Positions 15,422 to 23,991 of a stretch of DNA of 29,679 nucleotides are shown here, one piece after another (within the stretch, counting starts at the first letter, position 1; every line of letters starts with the position of its first letter). The notes beneath the pieces are model-generated. The model had not been told where the DNA came from and ran no database searches. It saw nothing but the letters and a program-made list of their open reading frames with translations. The DNA comes from a virus, in the IMG/VR virus record IMGVR_UViG_3300030102_002068, positions 493 through 30,171 of that record; one strand, 5' to 3'. A program made the position numbers and the translations under genes.

Positions 15422-18400
15422 TTATGGATTAACTGATGTTATTACACCATTGGTATCTACATCTATACTAGAAACTCCAGCCACTCCTACTGTTACGTGG
15501 TTTCCATTACTAAGTTTTGTAGAACCATTAGCGTCTGTAAATACAAAATCTCTCACAGCAGGTGTGCCTCCTGTGCCCCCTGTGAAGGTAGAGTGAAAAA
15601 CATTTGTTGGGCCTGCAATTTGAAATGAAGGTAGCGATGCAGGGCATAAAACATCTATATTGAATAACTGAGACTTAACCAAGAAAAGGTTAATTAGTAG
15701 CCTAGATGGCGTCGCAGTTGTCTTAGGAATAACCATCACATACTCAGCCCCTCCAGTCACAGACGTTACCTCTCCACTGTTGACCACTAAGTTTTGAGTG
15801 CCTCCTAAGTTATAGTTTGTTCCATCCCACTCTTTTATTGTGAAAGGTATGGTAGCACTTCCCGAAGATGGCAATGGAGCAAGAACCCCGTTGTACGACC
15901 AAAACTTCTCTACAAATCCATCGCGAGACGATGTGTATGAATTATAGGTGCTACTACCCAAACTAGCCAACATCATGCCTGCGTGGTCAGGAGTTGAAGA
16001 TAGAGCTCCACTTAGGTCTTGATTAGGCCTTAGCCTTACAATAACCGCCCCTGTTGCGGCGTTAAGTTCTACAGGGAACTTATATAACTCTTGCGCCTGA
16101 GAAACGCTGTCTCCGCTTTCACCAAAGGTACTACAGTCCTCAGCACAGGTAGGGCACGTAACAATGTCTGCCAATGCGCCTGAGTTTACGTAGTACGCAA
16201 CCCCCTCCTCAAGGCTATATAGACCATCCGAAGCCGACGTAGTCATATTGGGAGTTGTAAATACTCCTGTAACTTTGTTTTTGTCGTCTGCATCTATATA
16301 ATAAATTGATGTTGAAGAGCCTGCACAGCATACATCATAAAGGTCATCATCAAAAGAAGTTACAGGCGACACCTCATTAAATGTTCCCACTCTAGTATTT
16401 CTTAAATCCCAAATAAGATACAGGTAGTCTTCGCCAGTGCTCCTAGTAAAAGGGAACTCTCCGAAATACCCATTCCCCGCACCATTCGCTGTTACTGTAG
16501 ATATAGTGGTGGTGTCTGGGTGAGACAATATAGTCTGTATATCGGAAGATGTATACTGCGTACTAGAAATTAAGTGCTTAAAGTTGTGCCTAGTGCTCGT
16601 AGTCATATCATCCAAGGTGAATGACTCAGTATTGAAAGCAGCCATCCTTATGTCATCACCCACCGCAGGGACAATACCATTGCCAGGTAGTCCTGCCGTT
16701 CCGATAAACTCACTAGCGAAAGCACCCACTCCAGAGCCACAGCTGAACATTCCACCCTCCGAAACCATATATCCTCCTGACTCAATTCTTGAAGCATTAT
16801 AGCTCACTTGAGAACCATTCTTCTCGTCACTTGTAAGCATTATATAGTATACATTTAGCCTGTCTGCCGCTGGGCAAGGAGCTACAACCTTAAAGCTTCC
16901 CATAAGTCCAGATGGGTACGCCATATTCAGGTTAAGTCTTGTTGGTTTTGCTGACGTCTTAGTAAACGTGTACGTAGTATCCGTAGTTATTGGAGAGCCA
17001 CTACCACCCTTAGCAACGCCATTCCATGTAATGGTAGGAGTAACACCAACAGCCGCTGCCTTTGTTATCTCATATGGGTCCTCTACCGTGAATATGCCAC
17101 TGCTTAATGATATCTCCGTCTCAGAAGTTACTGCGGTCACGTTAGCTGTCTGACCCGTCCTTTTGTTTCTTAATTGACACGCAGTCGTGACTCCATCAGT
17201 TACAAACGTAGCGTTAGTGTCGATAAGCCTTAGCGAGTCTGCGGCACTTATAATAGTATAAGGCTGTCCTTGCGATATGCCTATTTTTGAACCGAAACCT
17301 AGCTGTGTATCAGAATCAATAGTGACAATTGGTAGAGCAGTTTGTGTCGAGTCAACTCGGACGACATCGCCCACCACTACTGATGTGGTAAAAGTTTGCG
17401 ACTCATCAATAAGTTTGTTAGTAGCTCCCGTCTCGGTTGCTGTTCCCGTAACTTTTGGAGTAGGATTGCTGGTTACATCACCATCATCGACAAAGTCTCT
17501 TATGTTTTCAATGTCAACTTCAACCGCTATATCTCCAACAGTATCGCCAACCTCTATTTCAGTGTCAGTTGTGCTCCCCCCCTCAGCTATTTCGCTATCA
17601 ATAAATCTGTTTATAATTACATTACAAGGCTCTATAAAAGTAGGGGCTGGTAAATTTCTACCCGTGCTAGATAAGACATACTCCTGAGAGTGCTCGTCGT
17701 ACTCTCCCAAAGTAACCTTGTTTATAGAGCTCTTCAAGGAGTCTCTGAAGTAAGACTTCATACCTACGTTGGACACTATCGCTATCTGGTCGTTCTGACC
17801 TCTAGCACCCGTTCCTGAAACTCTTATTACTGCACCCCTTTTGGCATCAGTAAAATAATAGTCGTATCCATACTTGGCAAAACTCTCAGCATTTCTACTA
17901 ATACCAAACTCCTCTGGTCTTGGTAATTGATTGCCTAAAAAAGTATTTGATTTAGCAAGCAGTTCGCTGCCTTGCTCGTCTGACAATATATTTTTAGACA
18001 CTAGTACCCTAGATATTCTGTCTTCTTGAAGAACCAATATGTCTTCGCTCCTGTCAGCTAAAATCATTATCTCTCCAAAGTTCTTATCAAGGTCTTTGTA
18101 GTTGATATCCGCTAGATTAAACTCATTAAGAGAATTATAGTTTGTCTCATCGTTAAAAAAGCCACTATAGGTCATTGATGCGAATCTATCAGCCTCCTTG
18201 TATTCTGTATCAACTTCGATAGATACTCGCTCCCCTAAGAAGAACTTGTGAGAAGCCACCCTGTCACCTACACTTAGTGATTCTACGCCATTGTAGAATG
18301 TGTAGCAGTTGTGGAAGTTTAAGTCGCATATAGCGTCTGCGCTAGTAGCGGTGTCCTGGTCCTGAGTGTTTCCTTTATGAACTAGTTTACCTGCGCCATC

Positions 18401-21292
18401 AGTAGATACGTCAAAGACCTGATTTCCTTCATAGAATATCTCTGATGTTATTTCTTCAGGCTGTGTTTCAAATGCATAAAACCCTGAATTTCTTATAATC
18501 TCAACCTTTGCGGTTGTTTTCATTTGTTTAGTACGCCTACATCCATCTGCACCTGCTTGAGCAAGAAGAACTAATCCCCCAGAAGCGTTTATAAACTGAA
18601 ACCTATGCTCATTGTTTGTTTCTACAGGAATTCCATCTGGGTAACCTGGTCCAACGTCTGATGTAATTATGCTGTTAGGAGAAGGCGTCCCTGTATTGCT
18701 ATAATACCTAGCAGAAAGAGTCGCAGCCCCTGAGTCAAACTTAATGTCGTTCCAATTTATGCCTCCGTTATGCCCATCAAAAAACTCTTTGAAGTTGGCA
18801 TAATCATTTTGAGCCACAAAGTTGTCTATTCTAAACTCGTCAATTATCTCTTCGCATCTAGCAGTAGTTCCATCCCTCTTGTGCTTTATTTTTAAAAACA
18901 CCCTGTCGCCTGCATTTATTGGAATATCACCAGAACCGTCAAAAAGCTCTATTTCTATAGGAGGTTGCCTTCCAGACGTTGACTTGACAGACTCTGGCCT
19001 TATAGATACGACGTCAGTTCCTGCATCCTCTACGCTCATTGAGGCCCCAGGCTTTATAGACATATAAAGCCCTTGTAGTGAATTTCCTGTATTACCTGGG
19101 AGTTGGTCCTCTCCAAATGCTTTTACATCTAAAACAGTGACCTTTTGAAGTGTGTTTAGCGCCCCCGAAGAATCCGCCTTAACAGTGAGCACATCGCCCG
19201 TCTTCATCTTGTTTTGATTGTCCCCTTCTAGTTTAAAATAACAAGTACCATCAGTGCTATCTACATATACCACATCAGAGAATATAGATTCATAATCTCC
19301 TCCTGAACTTTTCAAAAAGAACTTGTACTTACTAGCCCACGAAGGTGGCTTCTGTGTTATAGGAATCCTCGCTCTAACTATATTAATTTCATCGCTACCA
19401 CTAGAAGGAACGTACGTGGTATTGTTTTCCGAAGTGAGTACTGTAGTGGCTCTATTGTGTTCGTCCAAATATACAATCCCAAGGTCATAGTCTCTGTTGC
19501 TATGAAGAGACTTACTACCATTACCACCTTGTGAAGAAAAGAAGTCAAGAGCGGTTATGTCGAAGTATTCGTAGTAATCTGCACTATCGTGATTTAACTT
19601 GAACATAGGAAAGCTGAAGGACACCTCTGTGCTTCCAGCAGCACTAGAAACCTCTATCTGTCTTGTTTCAACAAGGCTGCTTATACTTGCACCCAATGAA
19701 TCAATACCATTCCCCACCACCGAAAGGTTACTTCTGCTTCTTGACCTTTCATAAGCGCACATATATTGGTCCGTAAACGTAGTGCCAAAGTTGCAGAATG
19801 AATTATTATTTACGGTCTCTGTTGTTATTATGTTCTGTATGTTGCTCGTGCCTGGCTGAGAGCTTATATCACGACCTACAGCCAATAAAAACTCAGGGCT
19901 AGAAAATAATTCATGCACGGAGTTATAGTCTGTCGGCAACATATATGTTATTTCAAACTCAAACTCATTTCCCTCGTCAGGAGTCTGTACATATGTAGAT
20001 GCAGAGTTGTCTCTAGTAAAGACAAAAACAAGGCTTATTGTATTATTCTGCAACAGGCTAATCCCATCAAAATCTATAGTCACCTTGCCATCGACTGACT
20101 TAGTGGGGGACGGAGACTCGATATCATATATTATCGCAGAAAAAGTGGTCGGCGCAGACTCCTTAAAAACATCTGCCGTTGTTACCCTGCGTTCCGAAGT
20201 GTATGCTATCTTAACATCATTGCCATCCTCATCGGTCAAGTCCCTTCCGTCATTATAGTTTCCATACACAAGCCTATTGCCTGATATGGTCTGTGCTTTT
20301 GCTTTTAGTGGCACATTATCATATGCCCTAGCCAACTGATTCGATGGTAACGCAGCATAAGCCTTGCTATTGTCAAACACAATTGTTTTATCAGTATTGT
20401 CGGTATAGCCAAGGTCGGCCTTGTCGTATGTTTGAACAATACTTATGGTATTAGTATCGCTTACCTTGTAGCACAATTGAATCTTGTCAACGTTGCTAGG
20501 CCCCGTATTGAAAGTTACCTCTACGGCATTAAATCTGTTCTGCATCCCTCCATTGTCATAGGAAGAGCGATTAAACTCAAACGCCTTGGCGAGAAAAGCC
20601 AACTCGCTAAATGAAGACAATGCGCTATACTCTCCGTCTTTATATCTATATCTATATGCGAATGCAATCAGCTTGTCCTCAATGAAGTTCTCCTCAGCAC
20701 CCGTCTTTATCATATTAATTGATGGCGGAAGTGCTGGTGGCTTTACAATCACACTAATATCATCTTCAGTAATGTTATCCGAAAACGGACTTCCCGAAGG
20801 GAACTGATAGTGCCTTGTTACGTTAATTCTTCTAGGAGGGTTTAAGTCGTCAGTAAAAAACAACAAGTCTCCAATTCTATTTACTCCTGTAATTAAATAT
20901 CTAGGATGAAAGTTCAATACATCAACCGATATGACGTGATAAACAAGTTGACCTGTATTCATATTGTATGATACAATCATATCTACCGCATCGGTAGTCT
21001 GTCCATCAGCATTCGTCCCCCCTGGGTCATAAACGAACCAATATATGGTTTCATTGACGTCGTCCGCATAAGCTCCAATACACTTAGCAGCAAACGACAA
21101 TCTTTCTCCTGCAAACTCTAGCTCAGTAAGTCTTTTACTGCCCTGAACATTCTGAACAGCCCCCATATCATCGTTGGCTCCAGAGCTATTCACTCTGATG
21201 TTCATTGCATCAATATACTCGCCATCGGGTAGGATGCGCTTATCGACGCCCTTGTTCATGCGTCCTTGAAGGAAAGACTTAGTTTCTTTCAT
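15422..21292 (-). CDS. Very large tail-hub / stabilization-like protein (1956 aa)
   Basis: 1956 residues, beta-rich, no signal peptide. The N-terminus (FLQGRMNKGVDKRILPDGEY, then a DAMNIRVNS stretch) resembles the start of proteins annotated as phage stabilization or tail-hub proteins in crAss-like and related podoviruses; this is recalled, not searched. Around 1290-1410 are two related small beta units (IDESQTFTTSVVVGD and LIDTNATFVTDG). The C-terminal third has a domain seen twice, with a KTxAxPxRL strand followed by a CPA motif (C1473 and C1883), and a cysteine cluster TCPTCAEDC near 1710. The ATG overlaps the stop of the 307-residue gene (TAATG). Following two connector-like genes, it most likely forms the tail below the portal; receptor binding by the C-terminal domains is speculation. 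Confidence 0.8.
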   Translation of the reverse strand: MKETKSFLQGRMNKGVDKRILPDGEYIDAMNIRVNSSGANDDMGAVQNVQGSKRLTELEFAGERLSFAAKCIGAYADDVNETIYWFVYDPGGTNADGQTTDAVDMIVSYNMNTGQLVYHVISVDVLNFHPRYLITGVNRIGDLLFFTDDLNPPRRINVTRHYQFPSGSPFSDNITEDDISVIVKPPALPPSINMIKTGAEENFIEDKLIAFAYRYRYKDGEYSALSSFSELAFLAKAFEFNRSSYDNGGMQNRFNAVEVTFNTGPSNVDKIQLCYKVSDTNTISIVQTYDKADLGYTDNTDKTIVFDNSKAYAALPSNQLARAYDNVPLKAKAQTISGNRLVYGNYNDGRDLTDEDGNDVKIAYTSERRVTTADVFKESAPTTFSAIIYDIESPSPTKSVDGKVTIDFDGISLLQNNTISLVFVFTRDNSASTYVQTPDEGNEFEFEITYMLPTDYNSVHELFSSPEFLLAVGRDISSQPGTSNIQNIITTETVNNNSFCNFGTTFTDQYMCAYERSRSRSNLSVVGNGIDSLGASISSLVETRQIEVSSAAGSTEVSFSFPMFKLNHDSADYYEYFDITALDFFSSQGGNGSKSLHSNRDYDLGIVYLDEHNRATTVLTSENNTTYVPSSGSDEINIVRARIPITQKPPSWASKYKFFLKSSGGDYESIFSDVVYVDSTDGTCYFKLEGDNQNKMKTGDVLTVKADSSGALNTLQKVTVLDVKAFGEDQLPGNTGNSLQGLYMSIKPGASMSVEDAGTDVVSIRPESVKSTSGRQPPIEIELFDGSGDIPINAGDRVFLKIKHKRDGTTARCEEIIDEFRIDNFVAQNDYANFKEFFDGHNGGINWNDIKFDSGAATLSARYYSNTGTPSPNSIITSDVGPGYPDGIPVETNNEHRFQFINASGGLVLLAQAGADGCRRTKQMKTTAKVEIIRNSGFYAFETQPEEITSEIFYEGNQVFDVSTDGAGKLVHKGNTQDQDTATSADAICDLNFHNCYTFYNGVESLSVGDRVASHKFFLGERVSIEVDTEYKEADRFASMTYSGFFNDETNYNSLNEFNLADINYKDLDKNFGEIMILADRSEDILVLQEDRISRVLVSKNILSDEQGSELLAKSNTFLGNQLPRPEEFGISRNAESFAKYGYDYYFTDAKRGAVIRVSGTGARGQNDQIAIVSNVGMKSYFRDSLKSSINKVTLGEYDEHSQEYVLSSTGRNLPAPTFIEPCNVIINRFIDSEIAEGGSTTDTEIEVGDTVGDIAVEVDIENIRDFVDDGDVTSNPTPKVTGTATETGATNKLIDESQTFTTSVVVGDVVRVDSTQTALPIVTIDSDTQLGFGSKIGISQGQPYTIISAADSLRLIDTNATFVTDGVTTACQLRNKRTGQTANVTAVTSETEISLSSGIFTVEDPYEITKAAAVGVTPTITWNGVAKGGSGSPITTDTTYTFTKTSAKPTRLNLNMAYPSGLMGSFKVVAPCPAADRLNVYYIMLTSDEKNGSQVSYNASRIESGGYMVSEGGMFSCGSGVGAFASEFIGTAGLPGNGIVPAVGDDIRMAAFNTESFTLDDMTTSTRHNFKHLISSTQYTSSDIQTILSHPDTTTISTVTANGAGNGYFGEFPFTRSTGEDYLYLIWDLRNTRVGTFNEVSPVTSFDDDLYDVCCAGSSTSIYYIDADDKNKVTGVFTTPNMTTSASDGLYSLEEGVAYYVNSGALADIVTCPTCAEDCSTFGESGDSVSQAQELYKFPVELNAATGAVIVRLRPNQDLSGALSSTPDHAGMMLASLGSSTYNSYTSSRDGFVEKFWSYNGVLAPLPSSGSATIPFTIKEWDGTNYNLGGTQNLVVNSGEVTSVTGGAEYVMVIPKTTATPSRLLINLFLVKSQLFNIDVLCPASLPSFQIAGPTNVFHSTFTGGTGGTPAVRDFVFTDANGSTKLSNGNHVTVGVAGVSSIDVDTNGVITSVNP

Positions 21293-22215
21293 TATTTAAT
21301 TATGTTTCCTTGCGCTCTTAAATTCATTAGTAGTCTTCCAGGGTGAATGTTGCTCATTCTAATCTTAGCGTTTCGAAGTAGTGTAGATTTGTCTTTTTGA
21401 GACCTTCTAACTACATATTCCTGAATACCCACTCTTGAATTAAAAAGCATATATTTTATGTAGGCGTAAATATACTCCTCGAACAACTTGTTCACACTCA
21501 CGAGTGAATCATCTCCACCCTCCATTCCGTCAGAAATATACTCAACGATACACGTCTCCCCACTCATTCCTGATGAAAAATTAATAACGCCACTCTTATT
21601 GTCAATCTTAAACGTAGGGTTTGAATTGGCCGTCTCTGAGTTTAGGCCATACCTAGCCCCAATTGGGAAGTCAAAGTAGTATCTGTTGTCTATTAGATAT
21701 GCCTCTTGGCCGTGATACTTGCTGCCCTCGTTTAAGTATATGCTTTTATTTGTCTTGTTTATTCTCCCAATATCTAGTCCTGACTGCTCAGGCTGAATGA
21801 TATTGCCTAGCTCATCAAATAATATATTGCAGTCGTTGTCCTGTAAATATGTATTGGCGCTATTTATTTGAATATTTTCAGTAAGAGGGTGTAGGCATCC
21901 ATTCTTAAATAGTGATATTCTAACCCAATTAACATAGTCATTAGGCAAAATAAACCTTAGGTTTTCACATACGTCAAGCTCTAGTGCCTTAACCTCTTTG
22001 AATGCATCATAGTTAAGCTCCTGAATGCCACGCTTAGCGTGGAATATAACTTGAGCTCTAGACACGTTCGCTAGCAACTTGTCTTGCCCCGTATACATCA
22101 TCATAAAGTTTTTTACGATGTCCGATAGGGATACATACTGATAGGAGCCCCAGTTAGCGTTTTCAGGAGTAGCTCCTGCATTTTCATAATATTGATATCC
22201 TGTCAAATATGCCAT
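21292..22215 (-). CDS. Head-tail connector / tail-tubular-type protein (307 aa)
   Basis: 307 residues. The N-terminal half contains a helical core (AQVIFHAKRGIQELNYD, then LRFILPNDYVNWVRIS) of the kind found in P22 gp4-like or tail tubular A-like connector proteins of podoviruses, including crAss-like phages. The middle part is beta-type, and the C-terminal 70 residues are helical and basic (RRSQKDKSTLLRNAKIRMSN). Such proteins form the ring that joins portal and tail. The family assignment rests on remembered pattern and position, not on a search. Both ends have TAATG stop-start overlaps, with the 324-residue gene before and the 1956-residue gene after, so the three are likely made in fixed ratio. 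Confidence 0.75.
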   Translation of the reverse strand: MAYLTGYQYYENAGATPENANWGSYQYVSLSDIVKNFMMMYTGQDKLLANVSRAQVIFHAKRGIQELNYDAFKEVKALELDVCENLRFILPNDYVNWVRISLFKNGCLHPLTENIQINSANTYLQDNDCNILFDELGNIIQPEQSGLDIGRINKTNKSIYLNEGSKYHGQEAYLIDNRYYFDFPIGARYGLNSETANSNPTFKIDNKSGVINFSSGMSGETCIVEYISDGMEGGDDSLVSVNKLFEEYIYAYIKYMLFNSRVGIQEYVVRRSQKDKSTLLRNAKIRMSNIHPGRLLMNLRAQGNIIK

Positions 22216-23189
22216 TACTTATCTTGTGTGTCTTCAATTGATGCTTGTCCCACTGTGTATTGATAAATTTGCTCGTCCCTAATTGAAACACCAGCCAACT
22301 GTAATATCTTATTTACAAGTAGCGGAATCTCTGATTCAGGTAGCTCAAAGTCTTGATATCCTGGTTCTGAAGGGTTAAATAAGCCCTCGGCAAATCCTGT
22401 CCACGCAGGGTCAAGTGGTTCTCTAATATATTGTGCAATTACACTACCCTTATTAGTTATGCTGTTAGGGTACATAATTACGTTGTTTCCTTGCATTAAG
22501 CACGATGGGAACATAGTTGTAGGTTTCGTTAGGTTAGACGAGTCAAGAGACCAAATCTTTGATGGGTCTTGAATCTCAATCTCTGAGTACTTGCTTGGAT
22601 TGAATATTTTATACGTCATAAATAAACCACCCCCTAGGTCTTTGAATATGTCTTCTGTAAGGCCTAGCACAGTATCAGTGACAGACGTTACAAACGCCGT
22701 GTCCGATGTGTATGTGTTTACCACTAGGTCGCCAACAACTACTGAAGAAGTGAATGTAGCACCAGTGTCGGTTAGTGTAGGAGCAGATGGCGTTAGACTA
22801 AATGCAGTCTGCGTGCCTGAAGCATTTTCCGTGTTGTAGTATACCAACTTATTAAGAAGGTATAGGCCGCTAGGCTTGTCAAAAACGTGACTACCACTGC
22901 TTGCTATATTGTCTAGTGATTTTATTTCTGAAAATATCTCTATAACTTGTCGCTTGCGCTCTGCGAGGTCTCCATATGCCTCGTTTGTTGCAGCACTTAC
23001 CGCAGTAGACTGATTGACCGCAACCCTCTTGTTAAGTCTATTTACTTGGTCATTGTAATCATAGAAAAACTCCTTGAAGGCATCCATCTGAGCATGTCGT
23101 GCATAGTTATTGAAATCCTCTGGTGGTATATATCCGTAGTTGTTTTTATTCGCTATAGCGAGTACAGTTTGACGAACCTCGTTAATCAT
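22215..23189 (-). CDS. Probable connector / ring-type virion protein (324 aa)
   Basis: 324 residues. The helical N-terminus (about 1-95, FNNYARHAQMDAFKEFFYDY) and the C-terminal block (DFELPESEIPLLVNKILQL near 285) resemble proteins next to the portal-tail junction of Bacteroidota podoviruses. A small beta insert at about 133-195 (TDTGATFTSSVVVGD) is shared with the 1956-residue tail protein. It is the first gene after a strong terminator, with only a 21-base leader between the terminator's A-tract (T-run on the minus strand) and the ATG, so its promoter is unclear; either read-through or a start within the preceding region must supply it. Its TAA overlaps the ATG of the next gene. Exact ring or adaptor identity is not certain. 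Confidence 0.75.
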   Translation of the reverse strand: MINEVRQTVLAIANKNNYGYIPPEDFNNYARHAQMDAFKEFFYDYNDQVNRLNKRVAVNQSTAVSAATNEAYGDLAERKRQVIEIFSEIKSLDNIASSGSHVFDKPSGLYLLNKLVYYNTENASGTQTAFSLTPSAPTLTDTGATFTSSVVVGDLVVNTYTSDTAFVTSVTDTVLGLTEDIFKDLGGGLFMTYKIFNPSKYSEIEIQDPSKIWSLDSSNLTKPTTMFPSCLMQGNNVIMYPNSITNKGSVIAQYIREPLDPAWTGFAEGLFNPSEPGYQDFELPESEIPLLVNKILQLAGVSIRDEQIYQYTVGQASIEDTQDK

Positions 23190-23208
23190 AACGCTAAAGA
23201 TACAAAAT

Positions 23209-23233
23209 AAAAAAGGGGTCGAAACCGACCCCT
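23209..23233 (-). terminator. Rho-independent terminator after the 88-aa gene
   Basis: Read on the minus strand, an 8-bp perfect stem AGGGGTCG / CGACCCCT with a GTTT loop is followed at once by TTTTTTATTTTG. It lies 21 bases past the TAA of the 88-residue gene and ends the small-protein transcription unit before the connector genes. Confidence 0.9.
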
Positions 23234-23254
23234 AGTTATTGATAAGCGTTTGGA

Positions 23255-23521
23255 TTATACCGCAGCAATCTCATTCACAGCTCCACTCGGCAAATCAATT
23301 GTAATTGATGGCTCTGTGTATCCCTGAGACCAAACCTTTTTTACAGCGTCATTAAACGCAATGACATCCGCTCCTGCTGTGCTGCCACTTGCATTGCTAA
23401 TGCCAATCTGCTTGTCAAGATATGAAACTCTCAAGTTTGCCCCTGAGCGTGATACGTCGTAAATATCAGCACTAACAATGAATTGAGCTCCTGTGCTATT
23501 TAAAATAATAAACTTTTCCAT
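23255..23521 (-). CDS. Small virion protein, paralogue of the 104-aa protein (88 aa)
   Basis: 88 residues, beta-type, acidic, no membrane segment. The opening MEKFIILNSTGAQFIVSAD mirrors that of the upstream 104-residue protein (MNKYIDIANSAGSARTVRAT), and both carry a central Asp/Ala helix (AFNDAVKKVW here, DAFAIGKAIAD there) and a final hydrophobic strand. I take them as paralogues. Their leaders are also alike (19 of 22 bases). Proteins of this size and style often follow the MCP gene in marine phages and may decorate the capsid, but that is an inference. A strong terminator follows directly, consistent with high, separately controlled expression. Confidence 0.7.
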   Translation of the reverse strand: MEKFIILNSTGAQFIVSADIYDVSRSGANLRVSYLDKQIGISNASGSTAGADVIAFNDAVKKVWSQGYTEPSITIDLPSGAVNEIAAV

Positions 23522-23524
23522 GGT

Positions 23525-23546
23525 AAAAAATTAATGGGTTAAAAAA
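23525..23546 (-). repeat. 5' leader repeat, copy 2 (before the 88-aa gene)
   Basis: Twenty-two bases ending 3 bases before the ATG. Read on the minus strand it begins TTTTTTAACCCATTAA and runs into six T. It matches the leader of the 104-residue gene at 19 of 22 positions without gaps. It may be a shared translation or RNA-stability element, or what remains of a gene duplication that included the leader. Confidence 0.6.
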
Positions 23547-23550
23547 CAAT

Positions 23551-23865
23551 TTAAAAAGTAAATGCAATAGTAGCAATAGGCTGACTAAGTGTTTTACTAA
23601 ATGTTGATGAAACTTCTCTCCAATTAGTCGCTGCAGTATCTGCAATAGCCTTTCCAATAGCAAAAGCATCAGCATCGATGAAACTGTCATCTACTCCGCC
23701 TCCAGTGTCTGTAGGACTCACAGTCCACTTCGAACCATTTCCGTACAGAATTATAATAGGTGAGTCAGGGGTAGTAGCCTTATCAACAAAAACAGATGCC
23801 ACACCTGTAGCTCTTACGGTTCTTGCACTACCTGCTGAATTCGCAATATCTATATACTTGTTCAT
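23551..23865 (-). CDS. Small virion protein, possible capsid decoration (104 aa)
   Basis: 104 residues, beta-rich with Ser, Thr, Ala and Gly, no signal peptide. Its start, central Asp/Ala helix and closing hydrophobic strand correspond to those of the next gene's 88-residue product; the difference in length is mainly an insert near 32-60 (ATTPDSPIIILYGNGSKW). It is the first gene after the terminator of the 242-residue gene and has a 126-base upstream gap with a promoter candidate and a T/A-rich leader. With the following gene it forms a two-gene unit closed by a terminator. Position just past the capsid genes suggests a decoration or fibre-type head protein; this is unproven. Confidence 0.7.
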   Translation of the reverse strand: MNKYIDIANSAGSARTVRATGVASVFVDKATTPDSPIIILYGNGSKWTVSPTDTGGGVDDSFIDADAFAIGKAIADTAATNWREVSSTFSKTLSQPIATIAFTF

Positions 23866-23867
23866 AT

Positions 23868-23889
23868 AAAAAAATTATGAGTTAAAAAA
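23868..23889 (-). repeat. 5' leader repeat, copy 1 (before the 104-aa gene)
   Basis: Twenty-two bases ending 2 bases before the ATG of the 104-residue gene. On the minus strand it begins TTTTTTAACTCATAA and ends in a T-run. It differs from the leader of the 88-residue gene at three positions. Confidence 0.6.
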
Positions 23890-23896
23890 TACTATG

Positions 23897-23904
23897 CAAA
23901 TATA
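23897..23904 (-). promoter_or_regulatory. Candidate -7 element (TATATTTG) ahead of the small-protein unit
   Basis: TATATTTG on the minus strand fits the Bacteroidota TAnnTTTG -7 box and sits between the upstream terminator and the ATG at 23865, where a promoter is needed for the 104/88-residue unit. It would give a leader of roughly 25 bases. No TTG occurs at the usual -33 distance; that place is taken by the terminator stem. Confidence 0.35.
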
Positions 23905-23912
23905 AGCAAAAT

Positions 23913-23938
23913 AAAAAAAGGGCCCCCGAGAGGGCCCT
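23913..23938 (-). terminator. Rho-independent terminator after the 242-aa gene
   Basis: On the minus strand a 7-bp perfect stem AGGGCCC / GGGCCCT with a six-base loop is followed by seven T. It lies about 54 bases past the TAA of the 242-residue gene. The GC-rich stem stands out in an otherwise strongly AT-rich gap. Confidence 0.9.
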
Positions 23939-23991
23939 CTAAACAATGATTATGAATTATCTATCGAATCAAATATATAAATAAATATTTA

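Noticed and set aside
23496-23690. Minus-strand frame overlapping the 104-aa gene
   Set aside because: Its translation is a low-complexity Leu-rich run produced by reading the 104-aa gene in another frame.
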